A stretch of 41,513 nucleotides of DNA from Aplysia californica (GCF_000002075.1 NW_004797398.1:1399316-1440828), one strand, 5' to 3'; counted from the first letter of the stretch, positions 11,159-24,400 are shown. Notes: a model not told the origin generated them from the letters alone. Numbers and translations are program-made.

Positions 11159-13427
11159 AGTAAAAATTGATTTCAGTTAATCAGTTCTTTACAGCTTCCT
11201 AAGAACAAATCAGCAAAAGGTATTCATCAGCTGGATTTTAAAGCACAACAAAAGCTTCAATGAACCAGTTGTAAGCTTTTTGATTCCTTGTCTAGTGTCG
11301 TATAGGACTCTGGACCACAGTGAAGTCATTTCTCAGATGATCAACCAAATCTTGTCTTCCTTAATTACAATCAACAGTTTGGGAAAGTGATTCATATCAT
11401 CAGAATCATGAAACCAAGCTCTAAACACTACCAAAAAAACTTGTCTAAATGTGTAACAGAAGCTTCATGCAAGCCAAACCTCTCAAGCCACAGTTTCCAT
11501 TTCCTCACTGGCCACAACTTTCAAGGATAAGTTCAAATTGACCTTCATCCCATTCTTACTGGATATTAACAATATATAGTGCCATTTATGTCAGAGGTGA
11601 TGGAGTTCATAGCATGTTGTGTAACATCAACAACTTTCACATGATGCACAAATATTTTTTCAGTCTTCGTTTGAGTTCCCTCGGCAGTACAATTATATAA
11701 TTTTTAGTTTGATGCAAGACAAAAAAGGCCATACTATCACTTTTATAAATATTACAGATTCAGCGATATTATCATCAGCAGCAAAAAATATGAAATGATA
11801 TATAGGAATCTCTTGTGGCCCCTTGCGCGAGTGTAGAAAAAACATTGAGCCTTGACAGACCAGAAAAAAAATGTTCCTAAGAGTTCCTTCCTGTTTCAGC
11901 CTTTTTTGGACAAGTTCAGTTCTCATAAACTCATAACAATGCAACACTTCTGTAGATAAACATATTAGCTTTCTTGTTCACATCACTGTGCGCAAATTAA
12001 AGCTTATTCTATATAGTAAAACTTTTAATTCAAAAGAACTGCTTTGCAAAACTAATTATTCTATCCACATCATAGTCTCTCAACTGTATAGGGAAAACAT
12101 TTTACAGGAGTGTTGCAGCCTATCGAGAATTTGTCCATTCCTTCCAATTTCGTACTGTGTATGACTGGCACATCAAATACTGATATCAGCTGGGATCACT
12201 TCATTCTTTGCCAGCAGGACAACACTGGGGGCAAGTATATCTTATTGCTGTCACTGGATAAAACTCGGCCCATCACAGTCAGTCTTTGCCAAAGACAAAA
12301 TCAGCTACTCAATCTAAAATGATATCCTACACCACAGACACCGCGGGGTCACAGAAGTACTTTTACTCACACTGGGACAACTGTTGTGAAAACAAAATGA
12401 CCTCGCTGTAGACGACAATCTGAATTTTACAAAAGTCAAAGACTTGCTAATCCTGATTTCACGTTCGTGTCATGATTCAGCGGCATTTCTTATAAAGCTT
12501 TACTGTAATGAAAATCCAGGGACAAATTTTGGTCTGTCTAAGGTGGGTTTTTTTAACTCTCCTAAAGAAAGCGGCCACGCAAAATGATAAACTATGAGTA
12601 CAGCAAAACATTGCATAAACATTATACATCAACATGTACAGATATTTTGAATATATCATGCAGATATTTCAGAACATGCAATATACTGGTCAATACAACA
12701 TATCCCTCTGTGGTAACAGAGCTGTCTTTCAGTGAACATGAAGTTCATTAAGTGATTTCGTCCCTCTCAAAACACTGATGAATTCACATTTCATGAGCAA
12801 AATTTGAAGAGCGTTTCTGTGAAAACACTGGTACTGTGTGACTGTATTGTTAATGTCCAGGCTACTTTCAGTGGTATATCAGTGTCACGAGTTGCCAGCA
12901 GTGTACAACTGTTGAGAATCCAGGGAGAGTGCGGCCATTTCTCAGCTTTATCTCATGATCCAGTCTCACTTTGAGAGGGTGTGATTGAGGGACACGTCAA
13001 TCGAAGAAAGCATCGAATATGAAATGATATGGCAAAGACCAGAGTGTAACTGTTTCCTAAAAACTCCAGCAATGAGGAACAGTTCACTTAAGCAGGCAGC
13101 AGAAGGAGCAGCAGGGCCACAGGGAGGTAATGGCCTGCACTTGTCAATCTCTCCTTTCTCAGTGTGGTATGTATCCTGAATGATACAACCATCCACGTAT
13201 CCCTCTCCACATATCCACCAACACAAGCTCATCTCTTTTCTCTCTCTAACTGCGGAGTACATTATATGAGCATCCATATTCCTCCCCCGTACTCTCCTCA
13301 CCCCCTGTTACCTCTCTTCCCCATTTCTTTCATCTTCTTGTATGGGACATACCATACAAGCACCTGCATTCCCCATCCCCCTACACGCCCCTAAACAACT
13401 CTTGCACTGACCAACAAAGAAGCACAG

Positions 13428-13870
13428 TTAGATTTTCGACTCCGTGCTATCTAACCGCACTCCGTGGAGCTTCACAGTTGTGTTCACTTTGGGCGAGTGG
13501 TTGCCGTGCATCCCACCGTTACCATGCATGCCCCCGTTCATGCTGCGGTAGTATGGGTGCTCACTGTCTCTGTCACTGATCGAATGCACGGGGGACGTTG
13601 AGTTGTTGGGGACGGGGTGGTAGCCATTACGCATGTGTCCTTTCGGCTTCCAGATTTCGCTGTCATCGTCAAAGTAGTCTGGATTGGCGACGGAGAAAAC
13701 TCCCTTGGCGGGTTCGGGAGGCTGGTTGCGGTAAGCATGTCGCGGGTCACTGACTGGTTTCAGAGGATGTGAGGGCGACACCGCTCCTGATGCCGACAAC
13801 ATCTGGTCCGTCTCCTCGACAAAAGGATCCTCTGCATCTGCCATCACTTCCTTCTCGTTCTGGTAGTAGC
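13428..13870 (-). CDS. EGFR: EGFR exon 20: C-terminal tail and stop codon
   Basis: 443 nt, residues 1060-1205 and a TAA stop at 13428-13430. Docking motifs visible: GYYQNE (Y1061, YxN Grb2-type), AYRNQP (Y1105, YxN Grb2-type), VANPDYFDD (NPDY, Y1124, Shc/PTB type) and PYYRS. A small internal repeat, GGMHGN twice, sits near 1172-1183. The protein ends STESKI, which fits a class I PDZ ligand (S-x-hydrophobic). Acceptor TTTCTTCAG. Confidence 0.95.
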
Positions 13871-16800
13871 CTGAAGAAATATGTCCATTTGAAAGAATTG
13901 TATTAAAAATTTTATTTTCGTTTGTTTGAGTAAGCAAATCACACAGATCGGTCATTTAGAGTACGGAGAAAGTAATACAGACCAACAGAAATAACAGAGT
14001 GAAAGAAAAGAAGCTGCACCTACCCGCGACACTACCTGCTAATTTACAGCTGGAAAGTATGCAATGACATATGAGTTGTCTGAGCCAAAGTGAAAGACAA
14101 TTACACCATATTAGTCATTTAGTGATTGGGGAAAAAGCAAAAAAAAACAACAGAGGGGTGGTGAAAAGGTAGGACCTGCTGATTGTGCATCCTCTAACCA
14201 TACATTTGAAAAATGATAAACAATAGGATGGCTGTTATAAATCTACACACACTACAAGGAACAAAAAAAAAATCAACAATGAATAAACCAAAAATCAAAA
14301 GTAAATAACCAGAAAAGACGCGTGGCTTCCTATAAAAACACACTATATAACACTTCCCATGAAAGTATCAGTAGTACAGAGCCTTCGGAAAAACAATTTG
14401 CCAAAATCTAGATGGTACCACCAAAACTTCATTTCTACATGTTTCTCACTGGCTATTATATAATTAAATTCAGATGTAATTCCCTACAAATTGCATCCTA
14501 AAAGAGCTAAGTATCTGTCTTAGAAGTAAACATTTCTCCACCAGCACAGAACAGGTTATGTAATGACAAGGCTCTTTACTGCCGCATGCAAAAATGAGTT
14601 CGTTTCCCATGCGGGGAGATTTTTTAAATCGGGTATCTCCTGTCAGCTGGAAGGCAGCATCCCTCTCATGAGGGAAGCAGTATCCTTCTCAGCACTGGCT
14701 CGCCCTGACAGGCAGGGTTAAAGCAGCCTGTCTCCTATTTCATCTAGATTGTGGCAATGGAGGCGTCCAACATTTTCAATTACAATATTCAGTTCAAAGT
14801 GTTGAATCTTCTTCTTCAAAGGCTATATCTGTAACAAGACACCACTGATCATGATTTTTAACTCATTTCTCCACTCGGATATTCTCAAGTGACCTATATT
14901 GTACTGGTATATCTTGTCCCCCATCTGTTCAAGTTCGCCAAATAACTAATTTGTGGTCTACCTCTGCCTCTTTTGCCTTCTATTTTTCCTTACAGTAAAC
15001 AGGAAAAAACTGACCTGATCCCTCCAAGTCCAGGTAAGCAAGAGACTGGGCGGCGGCGCCCGGCTGAAGGTAGTCATCTTTGTCCACCGGCAGCATTATC
15101 GCGGGGTTCACCCCGTACGCCATCTTGGGAGAATCTGGCTCTCCGAAGCGGCTGTGGCCATCGGGATAGTTGGTGAACACACTGTCCGTCCCATCATGAC
15201 CCCACTCAATCTCCTCTGCACAGCACAGAAAGAAAAATTAATAAGATTGGAATGTGCAAAAAAAAAATGTTTAATACCAGATTGAAAGACAAGCTATCCC
15301 TCTTCCCCAAAGAAAATTCAGACAAATAAGAAAGACAAATTCAATGACACTAACCCACTCCACCAAACACCAGTACACATGAGAATAAAGATTCAACCTG
15401 AACACATATAAAGGAAACTTCAAATGGAAAAGAAAAGGAAAGAAAAACAGGACCTAAAGAAACAATAAGCACTGAAGACAAATAATCTAGAATGCCTCTT
15501 CAGTATTCAGAGGCTAAATAAAGAAGACGAATTTTCCTTGCAACAAGGAAAAAAAGTAAACATTTCTGGTAATACAGTAGTTGCAAGCGTCTATCACCCA
15601 AATAAAACTAAAATAAAAAAAAAATAAAAATAATTTGACCTCTACAGTTATTTATGCCATCCATTCATGGAGTTACATTAAGATTATGAAAATAGACCCA
15701 GCAAATCAAAATGAATATTACAGCCTCTGCCTTGACTGAGCACATACAGAAACGCTACAGCAAAATGTAAAGGGATCACCATTATCATTGACTCGGTATC
15801 ATCCTGGGTAGTTGAGAAGGGGATCCTGGTTTGAACCTCTTCTGGAAGTTATCATTGCTCTTTACCCATCAAACAAAAAACCCGATGAGCTGATGTTCAG
15901 GATTCAAGTACTCCGAGACTCGCAGATACCCGAGTACTTACTTGAATATCTGATAATTACTAGGACTCTAGTAGTCCAAAATACTGGACTCCCACACACC
16001 TATAACAACCTAGGAGTAACTATTACACAACTGGCACTGATCGACCAACCTTTGTCCTTGGTGAACTTGATAGGGTCAGAGCTGTATCTGGAGCTGACGC
16101 TGTTACCTCGGGTGCGCGGTGCCTCCCTCTCTTGTTTGGCCCGCGCTGCTGCCGTCAGATGACCGTACTTCTTCTCCCTCACTTTCTGTCCATCACGATG
16201 ACCTTTCATGTCAGATTTGCCGCCGCTGGGCGAGTGCATGTGATGGTGGCCGGGGTAGCCCTGGTGGTGCATGTGGTGGTCGCCCATCATCCGTGACGCG
16301 GACGACTGAAAGAAGGAGAATGGAAACGGGTTAAGTGAGCACAAAGTGCCTTGAGGCACATAGTGACGAGTACGATACAAAATTAGTGGAGTCCACTTAA
16401 ACAGGAATCTGCAGCACTGCCGGATATTCTTAGGTTTAGCCAAGTTTTCTGTTTAAAGCAAAAAAATACCCAAAAAAAACAACTTGAGATTCTATTTTCT
16501 TTTGGTTTACCAATGTTTTTGGATTAACCATGTTTGGTATACGTGGATTTCCTTTGTAAAATTCATTTTCACTACTATTCCTCAAAGAGATTTATTTAAC
16601 ATTGACTAGTTTTACTTTGACTAGAGAGAGGGAAATACCAACAAACTGATTGGGAAAAAAATTTTTTAAATTTTTAATGGCAAAAATACGGACTGAAATT
16701 ACAAAGTCACAGCAACACTAGTCACTCTCCAACACACCGTGGACATATTGCTCAATTGTCTGTCTGGTGACCGAGGCAAGGAGCCAGGTCTGTGGTTCCT

Positions 16801-18555
16801 GTGTCCTTCTGTGGCCACTGGCTGCAGATATTCTTCGGCTTCCATGACACTCTCTGGCCCATCTGTAATTCCGTGGACCAGGTCATTTTTGTCATAGGAG
16901 ATGCTGGGCAGTCGCATCAAAGAGTCGCCCTGGGGGTAAACAAAAGAAAATAATTCATTACAGTAAGTTAATTAATAAAATGAAAAGCACGAGTAATGAT
17001 ACAATCCCTGTCACTCAGTGTTGGTGCAGAAGAAAAAAAAGCAAGATGAACAAAAGTGGCATCAGAGGGAGAGGAAAACAGTAGGGCCAGTAAGAAGCTG
17101 CTTCCTACCACCCATAAAGATAACTTATATACCAAAAAAACAGAGTCTGCTGGGTGGAGGGTGGGGAGGGGCGTGGGATTAAGGTGCATCATCACGCTCA
17201 CAGAGAGGGAAAACCATAAAAGGCCAGTTTTGTCAGTGACAGAGAAAGGTAGTAGTAACACTGAAAATTCCGCCTACCACAGTGCCCACCTCTCACGACA
17301 GACAGGAACTCTACTCGTAAAAGGCTAGCAAAGAAGTAAGCCCTACCAGTGGCACCCTCCAAATATCTGCACTGAGAACTTTCCTTCAATGTGCCCACGG
17401 TAAGGGGGGAGTGGAGGGGGAGGCAAAGACATTGATAATGGCAGATAGGGATGACTTTGAGAACTATAACCAAAAAAATAGAGGAAGAACAAGCAACACC
17501 ATGTCTCACACCTGTGTTCTAGTTTTAGTAAGAGTTTTACGGCATTTGCAACACACTTAGGCCATGCAAGTGCTGATGATTAAAGGTGTTGCAAGATATT
17601 AACAATTTTTTTTAAAAAGGAGGAGAGATTTATAAGTAAGATAGACGTTTGATAGGAAAGAAGGAGCAAACCACACCAGAGCATCCACCAAATCCCCCCT
17701 CCCCCAATTCACCTATGTAAGAAAACAAACTAGTGAAACGAAGGACACAGGAAGCGGCTTGATCAACATTGAGACTAAACTGATCTTTGAAAGGATGTGT
17801 GCTAAAACAAGGAGAGCAGACAGAGAAAGAAGTGGTGAGGAAGGGACTGCACAAAGTCAAAGCGCAGAGACCTTATGGTGGGGAAGGTGGTCGGAGAGGG
17901 CGGGCTGAGGCGCATGGGGGGGGGGGGAAGAGACACTGGGAATGGACTATACATAATGATACCTGTGGGTGTAACTTCAATTTAAAAACTATAACGGACC
18001 AATTAAAGAGGCATGGACTCTTAACGTAACCTCCTCTCACATAAGAATGAAGACGTGTGAAGAAAAATTTTAACAAGGAGACAACTAAGGAGAAAAAAAA
18101 AAGGGAAAGCAGCAACGGTGGTGGTGGCAGAAGTTCGTCTCTGTCTGAAACAAAACTGTCGATGATGGCACAGGTCTCCTAATAGCCTATATTTTACAGA
18201 GGACAATGGTGCAAGGGCAGTCAAGCATTATGTTGCTGGGTGTTTGTTGTGAGTATTTGTTTGAGTAGGCGTCTCAGTTTTGGCTGCTGTGAGTAAAGAG
18301 AGGCAAATCAATACAATAACAGTCATTTAAAGCAGGGAAGGAGCTAGCAAAACAGACCGGACGGGCAGAGGAAGAGAAAAGAATCCAGTCTGTAGCCCAC
18401 CTTTCTGCTGAGATACAATATCATACATAGTCTTGGTTGACTAAGTCAGGTAGGATTGAAGAAGTCACTTCCAAAACAAACTTAATTGTATTTATAGGGC
18501 ATAAAACATTTACAATCAACCTCTCTTTCTTGAGCTGCCGTATGTGGTAGAAGCT

Positions 18556-18609
<54 letters not shown>

Positions 18610-19816
18610 ACAAAATAATCTTTTTAAGAATTTAACTAGTCCTGTACACAGTTGTGCCTGCATAGCGATACCTTTGAAGGCACTTGATTCAAAAAAGCAA
18701 ACATTAAGTCATAGTCGGCTCTGTAAACCTCAATAACGAGCCTATAATACAATAGACTGGCCTGTCTATTCAGTGCAAGAAACTGAACTACTTCTCAGTC
18801 ACACTAATTAAAAAAACACAAAACCTATTCTTCCTTAAGCCAAATACATGTAATATTGTTTGCTATGAGTCTTTATTAACTATATACACTTTCCTTTTGT
18901 GACACAAAGTATTTAGCAATGAAACAGTTTTCTCTACAAGTGCTTGTGTTGGAACAGACCAAGTTTGAAAGTAGGCAATACAATATTCAACATGCTGATT
19001 ACTGAACGTTCTCCAGATGTAAAGCTAAATCATGCACATATATGCATAGCACAAAAGAAGAGGTGAGGACTATGTGCAGTACGTTTACTTAGTGACAGTA
19101 TTTCATCTTCTCCCATCCACACTGTATCTCTTCCTTCCCTTCCCCATTGATCTCTCTATGTTAATCCCCTACACTCCCCCGCCCCCTTTAAAAAAAATCA
19201 CTTATAACACAAAAAGAAAACCACAACATCATCAACAATCTTAAACGTTTAACTTCTTCTCTTTAAAGCCATCCTGTTTACAAATAATATGATTTATCTT
19301 TTATTTACTTTCTTTTTTTTCCTCTCACAATATAATGTCCATAAACGGGCATGAAGTTCTAACCGTACTTACGTATTATTGTTATTGTTGCACAATAATT
19401 ATAAAAAATAAAAGTCACCGCAGCTAAATCAACACTCTCTATCTAGCCCGTTGTCATCATCCACTTTTTTAAAATTATCAAAGAGTCGTCTAAGAAGCAC
19501 AATGGAATAATAAAACAAATTTGAATTATATAATGCTAGTTTTGTTAAGTCTCACTTCCATTCTTATAGATGAATTGAAAAAAAAAAAGGATTTGCGGTA
19601 CACGCGAATTAAATAATGATTCAACTTTCAAGGCATAGTTTATACAGAATTAGAGACGAGTGTTATCAGTTTGAGTGAAACATAACAGTGTCAAAGCGAT
19701 TAATAAATTATATAGTATTACCCTGATAAAAAACGACAAGATTACCCACTTTTCAAAAGGCGTCATATAAATTATGATCAGTATTATTACCAGTATTATT
19801 ACATGTATATTATCCA

Positions 19817-19851
<35 letters not shown>

Positions 19852-21378
19852 ACATCATCATCATTACCATTATCATTATAATAGCAGTTATTACATATGT
19901 ATTGTTATATCATTATTAAATAATATGAGAAATCTCGGGACCGACCTATTTTAAGAAATCACATACTATAATTATTATTGTTTTGCTTAGAAAGGGAAAT
20001 GAATAGGCAGTCATAACGAGCAGGTTCACATCAACCAAACACAATATTTATATAGAAAACTACACATCATGTACAAAAGCTCACATCGGTAGCCTATGAT
20101 GTTCTTCATTACACAGTGGCACAACAAACATGCACACACACACAAACACACACATGGGACATTTTGGGCTGCTCGATCTCCGCAGCAGCTGAAGACTGAA
20201 GTTGAAGAGTGCCACAGCAGGCAGGCAGGCATGCAGATTTTTGGCACATTTAAGAATTTTTCACCAACACCGACATGCTCAAAGAGAAGAACAAATAATC
20301 ATGAAAATAATAATCTTTTAAAAAATATATGGTTCATCGCATGCTGTGGGGACCCTAAAGTGTATACAAACATGGACCAATGAAGCAAACATGCTACTGT
20401 ATATTATGTAGGCCTATCTGGCTGTCTCATGCACTCTGTGAACTCCAGCATCTACTGGTGGCATGCGAACAGTAAGCTCACACCTGTCCCTGTAGTTTTA
20501 AGCAAGAAAAATTCCGAAATTAAGCAAACTGAGCCCAAAAATGTGAAATTATGCGCTTCTGTTAATTTTAACATAGAATGATAAAGAAAAATAATCAGAA
20601 ATTATGCAAGAAATGATCAAATTTTGTTAAATTATGCGGAGTGCATAAAACTACAGGGACAGTCACACAGACCAAAACAAACAGTAAGACACCCAGGGAG
20701 GGCCCCCCCCCCCCCCCAAAAAAAAAAAAAAAAAAAATTAAAATTAAAACTTAAAAAATATAAATAAATAACAACATAACCTATAGCCTAGATACAATAT
20801 CTATGTAAACGGGGTAAAAACAAACAGTGTTCCTACTCAGTATACACGACCACCATCGGTTTTATTATTCAGTAGGTGTTTATGACACTATCCGACTCAA
20901 TTTCGCCACTGATGGGGTCGCCTCCTATTTCCCCAAATAGCTGCATTTTATAGCATCACACACACACGACCCTATCCCCACACATTGAGGATGGAAAAGC
21001 ATTGAGACATCAAAGCAACAACCTACATTGAAAAATCAAATTCCTAGTTTTGGAAGAAAAAGAAAAGAAAAGAAAAAACACCTTTTCAGTTACAGGATGC
21101 AATAGCAGTATTTTTTCCTTATATTTTTTTCTTCTCCAGATCCGATCACTAATAGCAAGGTGGGTAAGACATGAGCATACTCCTTTCAGAACAAGGGACA
21201 ACATTTCTATTTCTTTCATTTAATCTTTCAAATGTTAAAGAAACTATACTTGTAATAGCTGCAGCTTTTAAAAATTCCCTCTACTGCAAAATCCAAATTG
21301 TTTCTCCCATTGGTTATGAGAAATGTAAGCATGTGCGCATGCATGCATGCTCTCTCTCTCGCTCTCTCTCTCTCTCTT

Positions 21379-21410
<32 letters not shown>

Positions 21411-24400
21411 GCGCGCGCACACATACACAAGCATCCCCCCAAGTAAACACACGCACGCACAGATATAGACCCCCAACACAAAACACACATGCCATTTTAC
21501 ACACAAAATAGATTAGATGTAACTTAGACAGTATAAATATAATGAAGGTGAGTTGAGAGACATTCTAAACCAGATGTAGAAATCAGGAAGGAGGATCTGG
21601 AAAATGGAGATTCTCCTTTCTGAACTTCATGCGCACTTTGGCCTAGACATTCAAGACCGTGGACACTTCTAGCAGAACCCAGTATATTATACATTTTAAT
21701 TAGTACAGTATATTTTCCTGCAGCTCCATACCAGAAGCAGAACTTTTACCACTTAATTTTAACTACACGTACTATAGGCATAATTTAGTTTCGATTTTTA
21801 AAAAACAGATTTTGACACTACATTGGAAACTATATATTTCTTGTCCATTTTCTAATTCCATCAAGAAGGTGCCTCATTTTTAAAAAAAATTTTTTTTTGG
21901 GGGGGGGGGGGGGGGGGGGGAGATGTTCAAGTATTTGAAAACAATCTATAAAAGTGGAGGGCATTGCCCTCGATACTTTATGTATATTACTGACATATAC
22001 TGTCACTTTTCTGCAATAAAAAATATATATTTGCAACGACAGCAGATAAACATGAATGTTTAAAAATCAACAATAGATTTATTTTTGTGATAAACGATTA
22101 TTTATTTTTTTATGAGATCAAAATGCCAGTTCATGCATCCACGGTGATATCCGTCTTCCAGCCAAAGTGATAAAACATGACGTCATTGCGTGATCTAGGA
22201 GTCATAATGGGGACAACCATCAGGCGAGAACCACGTGCCATACAGAAATGTTGATTAGCGACGGAAGTACGAAAATGAAGTCACATTAAGGATGCTAACA
22301 ATTGGGGGAGGGGGGGGGGAGGTCACAGTTCACAGGTATAGCAGTTACAGCACATGAGCAGACGGGAGAAAGCACAGCTAGCAGACGAATACACCATTAG
22401 AGTCTCATGGGTCATGAGATATGACCTTCACCTCTGCGGTGGGCGGGGCTAGGGGTGCCCCGTCCATGGTTTCCAGGTCAAGGTCGGAGCCAGAGAGGGC
22501 CGACTCTGGGAACCTACGATGGTCGTCTCCCTGTCGTGAGAGCGGGTGTGAGGCAGGGTGCGGGGAGGAGGCAAAGCCTGCCGTTTAGTGAGGGCAAACG
22601 GAACCAACAAAACACCACCATGCAAGTACACGCACAAAATGATTAGGCCTATTGAGTATAGATGTATGCGTTCATTTCCCAGAACTCGGACATACATTAA
22701 TTAAAAATGTATGCCCATATGTTTCAGAACTAGGACATACATTAATCATATATTGTATGGGCATATTATTATTATTTCCCACTGCTCAGACTAGATTATC
22801 GATGTATGTGCATATTCCTCTGACGTCAGACATACATTATAGATGTATGCAGATATTCTTCTCCAGACATACATACATATATACTTTTCTCCTCCTCCTC
22901 CACCTACTCTTCCTGGGGGGCAACCCAGTGTTTAGCGAATGTATGTCCATAAAAAATGTCCAGCAATTTCTGGGTGATGGTGGCTTCTAGATAAGTACCA
23001 GGCTGTGTCCTTGAGCAAGACGGACATGTCTACCCTAATTCAAAAACGAAGCGCACACTGTGGTGACCAGCAATGGCGTACTATTGCTTGAAATTGTTAT
23101 AATGTTATAGGAGTTTTGCATTGTTTGTTATGCATGTCCATGTGAAACAAACTTCCCTTCCAGGATAAATATAGAGAACACTCTACCCCCCCCCCCCCCA
23201 ATATTTTCCTCTTCTTCTCCTCGCCCTTTTTCTGCTTCGGTTACTCAATCAAACACAGAAACACAAACACAGGCACAAAGTTTTCATGAGAGCTGTACAT
23301 AAGCGCAAAGCATGTGAATAATATTTCAGTGCGCTTGCTCTTGCGGAATACATTTGCTATGGTCACTACATCAGCATAGAAGTGCATCTGTGAACACAAA
23401 CAATCAACACAATTCTTTCTTCATAAGTACACGAATACACACATACACACACGATACAAACACTGACCTACACATAGTAAGATCACAGAGCAGAATATTG
23501 AAATTAGTAAGACTATAACAATATCTGTCCAACATATTATGAGGTCTCAAAAAGCTATGTTAACAAACTTTATTTCCTGCATTTCATCTCACTTTGTTCC
23601 CAACACAGATTGTGAGTAGGAACACAGAGTCTCACCCCTCTCCTCAATAAGAACAAACAATATAGAACGAAAAAAAATCACCCCATTAAACAAATCCACT
23701 GAAAACACAGGCACAAAGTCCCACTCCTACTGCCATGATGGAAAAGAGCTCAAACAATTCTGAAGATCAACACGTACAGAAGGAAACAGACAGAAATCCA
23801 CTGCAAAGACACGATATCAATACCTATGGAAAGAAAATCTGAAAGTGAACAAGTCACACACCCCAGTTAAAACCTTGTTATAAGCATGTTATCTTTAGAC
23901 ATAAGCTAAGGAACACAGGGTGGTTGATACCAGTTAGATTGCAGAAGAAAAGGTAATTTCTACCGGGGCTCCCAAAGCCACAGCAGGATGGGAGAGCTGT
24001 GTTCCATAGAACAAACAATTTTTGAGACGTTAAAGAGAACAATCAAATTGATTTGGATCAATTTGAGAGAACAATCAAATTCATTCAGAAACATGAATTC
24101 TTGAGATGAACAAATCCCCAGGACAATGGAGATATAAACAAAATCTGAATATGTGGTCTTTAGCTACAAAAACAATAGCCACTTGGAAGTGCATCTCCCC
24201 GTTACATACTTTTAAGGTTCAGTGCACCAAGAAATCATTACATAGAGAAAGAGTTTTTTTAAAAACCCGGTAAGAATAAATTCCAATGCTGTAGTCATAA
24301 ACTTTCCAGAAACAGGATTTTTTTCCCCTCCGACAGAACGTAATAAAAATATAGTCAAAAACAGCAACAGAAACTACTTGAATGAAACACTATCAGCGAG

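Larger units (their letters stand above)
9246..13427 (-). other. 3' flank / possible 3' UTR of EGFR
   Basis: No coding segment with family resemblance follows the stop codon. The strand is U-rich in the sense direction. A MITE copy (10854-11158) and a SINE copy (10300-10513) lie here, and the first canonical AATAAA on the sense strand after the stop that I found is near 10052-10057. Whether the transcript extends this far cannot be told from sequence. Confidence 0.4.
16930..22431 (-). other. EGFR intron 16 (5.5 kb)
   Basis: The largest intron. It contains a family A repeat (17521-17695), (GA)n at 18558-18608, (ATT)n near 19817-19848, the 17-bp-TIR MITE at 20484-20662, poly-C/poly-A at 20703-20737, a (CT)n(CA)n tract at 21350-21420 and a 22-G run at 21899-21920. 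No exon is recognised inside it. Confidence 0.7.

Noticed and set aside
15905-15941. Small inverted repeat as a regulatory hairpin
   Set aside because: Only about 8 bp of stem with a long loop in an intron, which is expected by chance.
15812-16162. 116-residue + strand open frame
   Set aside because: Its second half is the antisense of EGFR exon 18.
21171-21506. Open frames rich in Arg-Glu or Cys-Val
   Set aside because: Translations of the CT/CA/CG microsatellite in intron 16.
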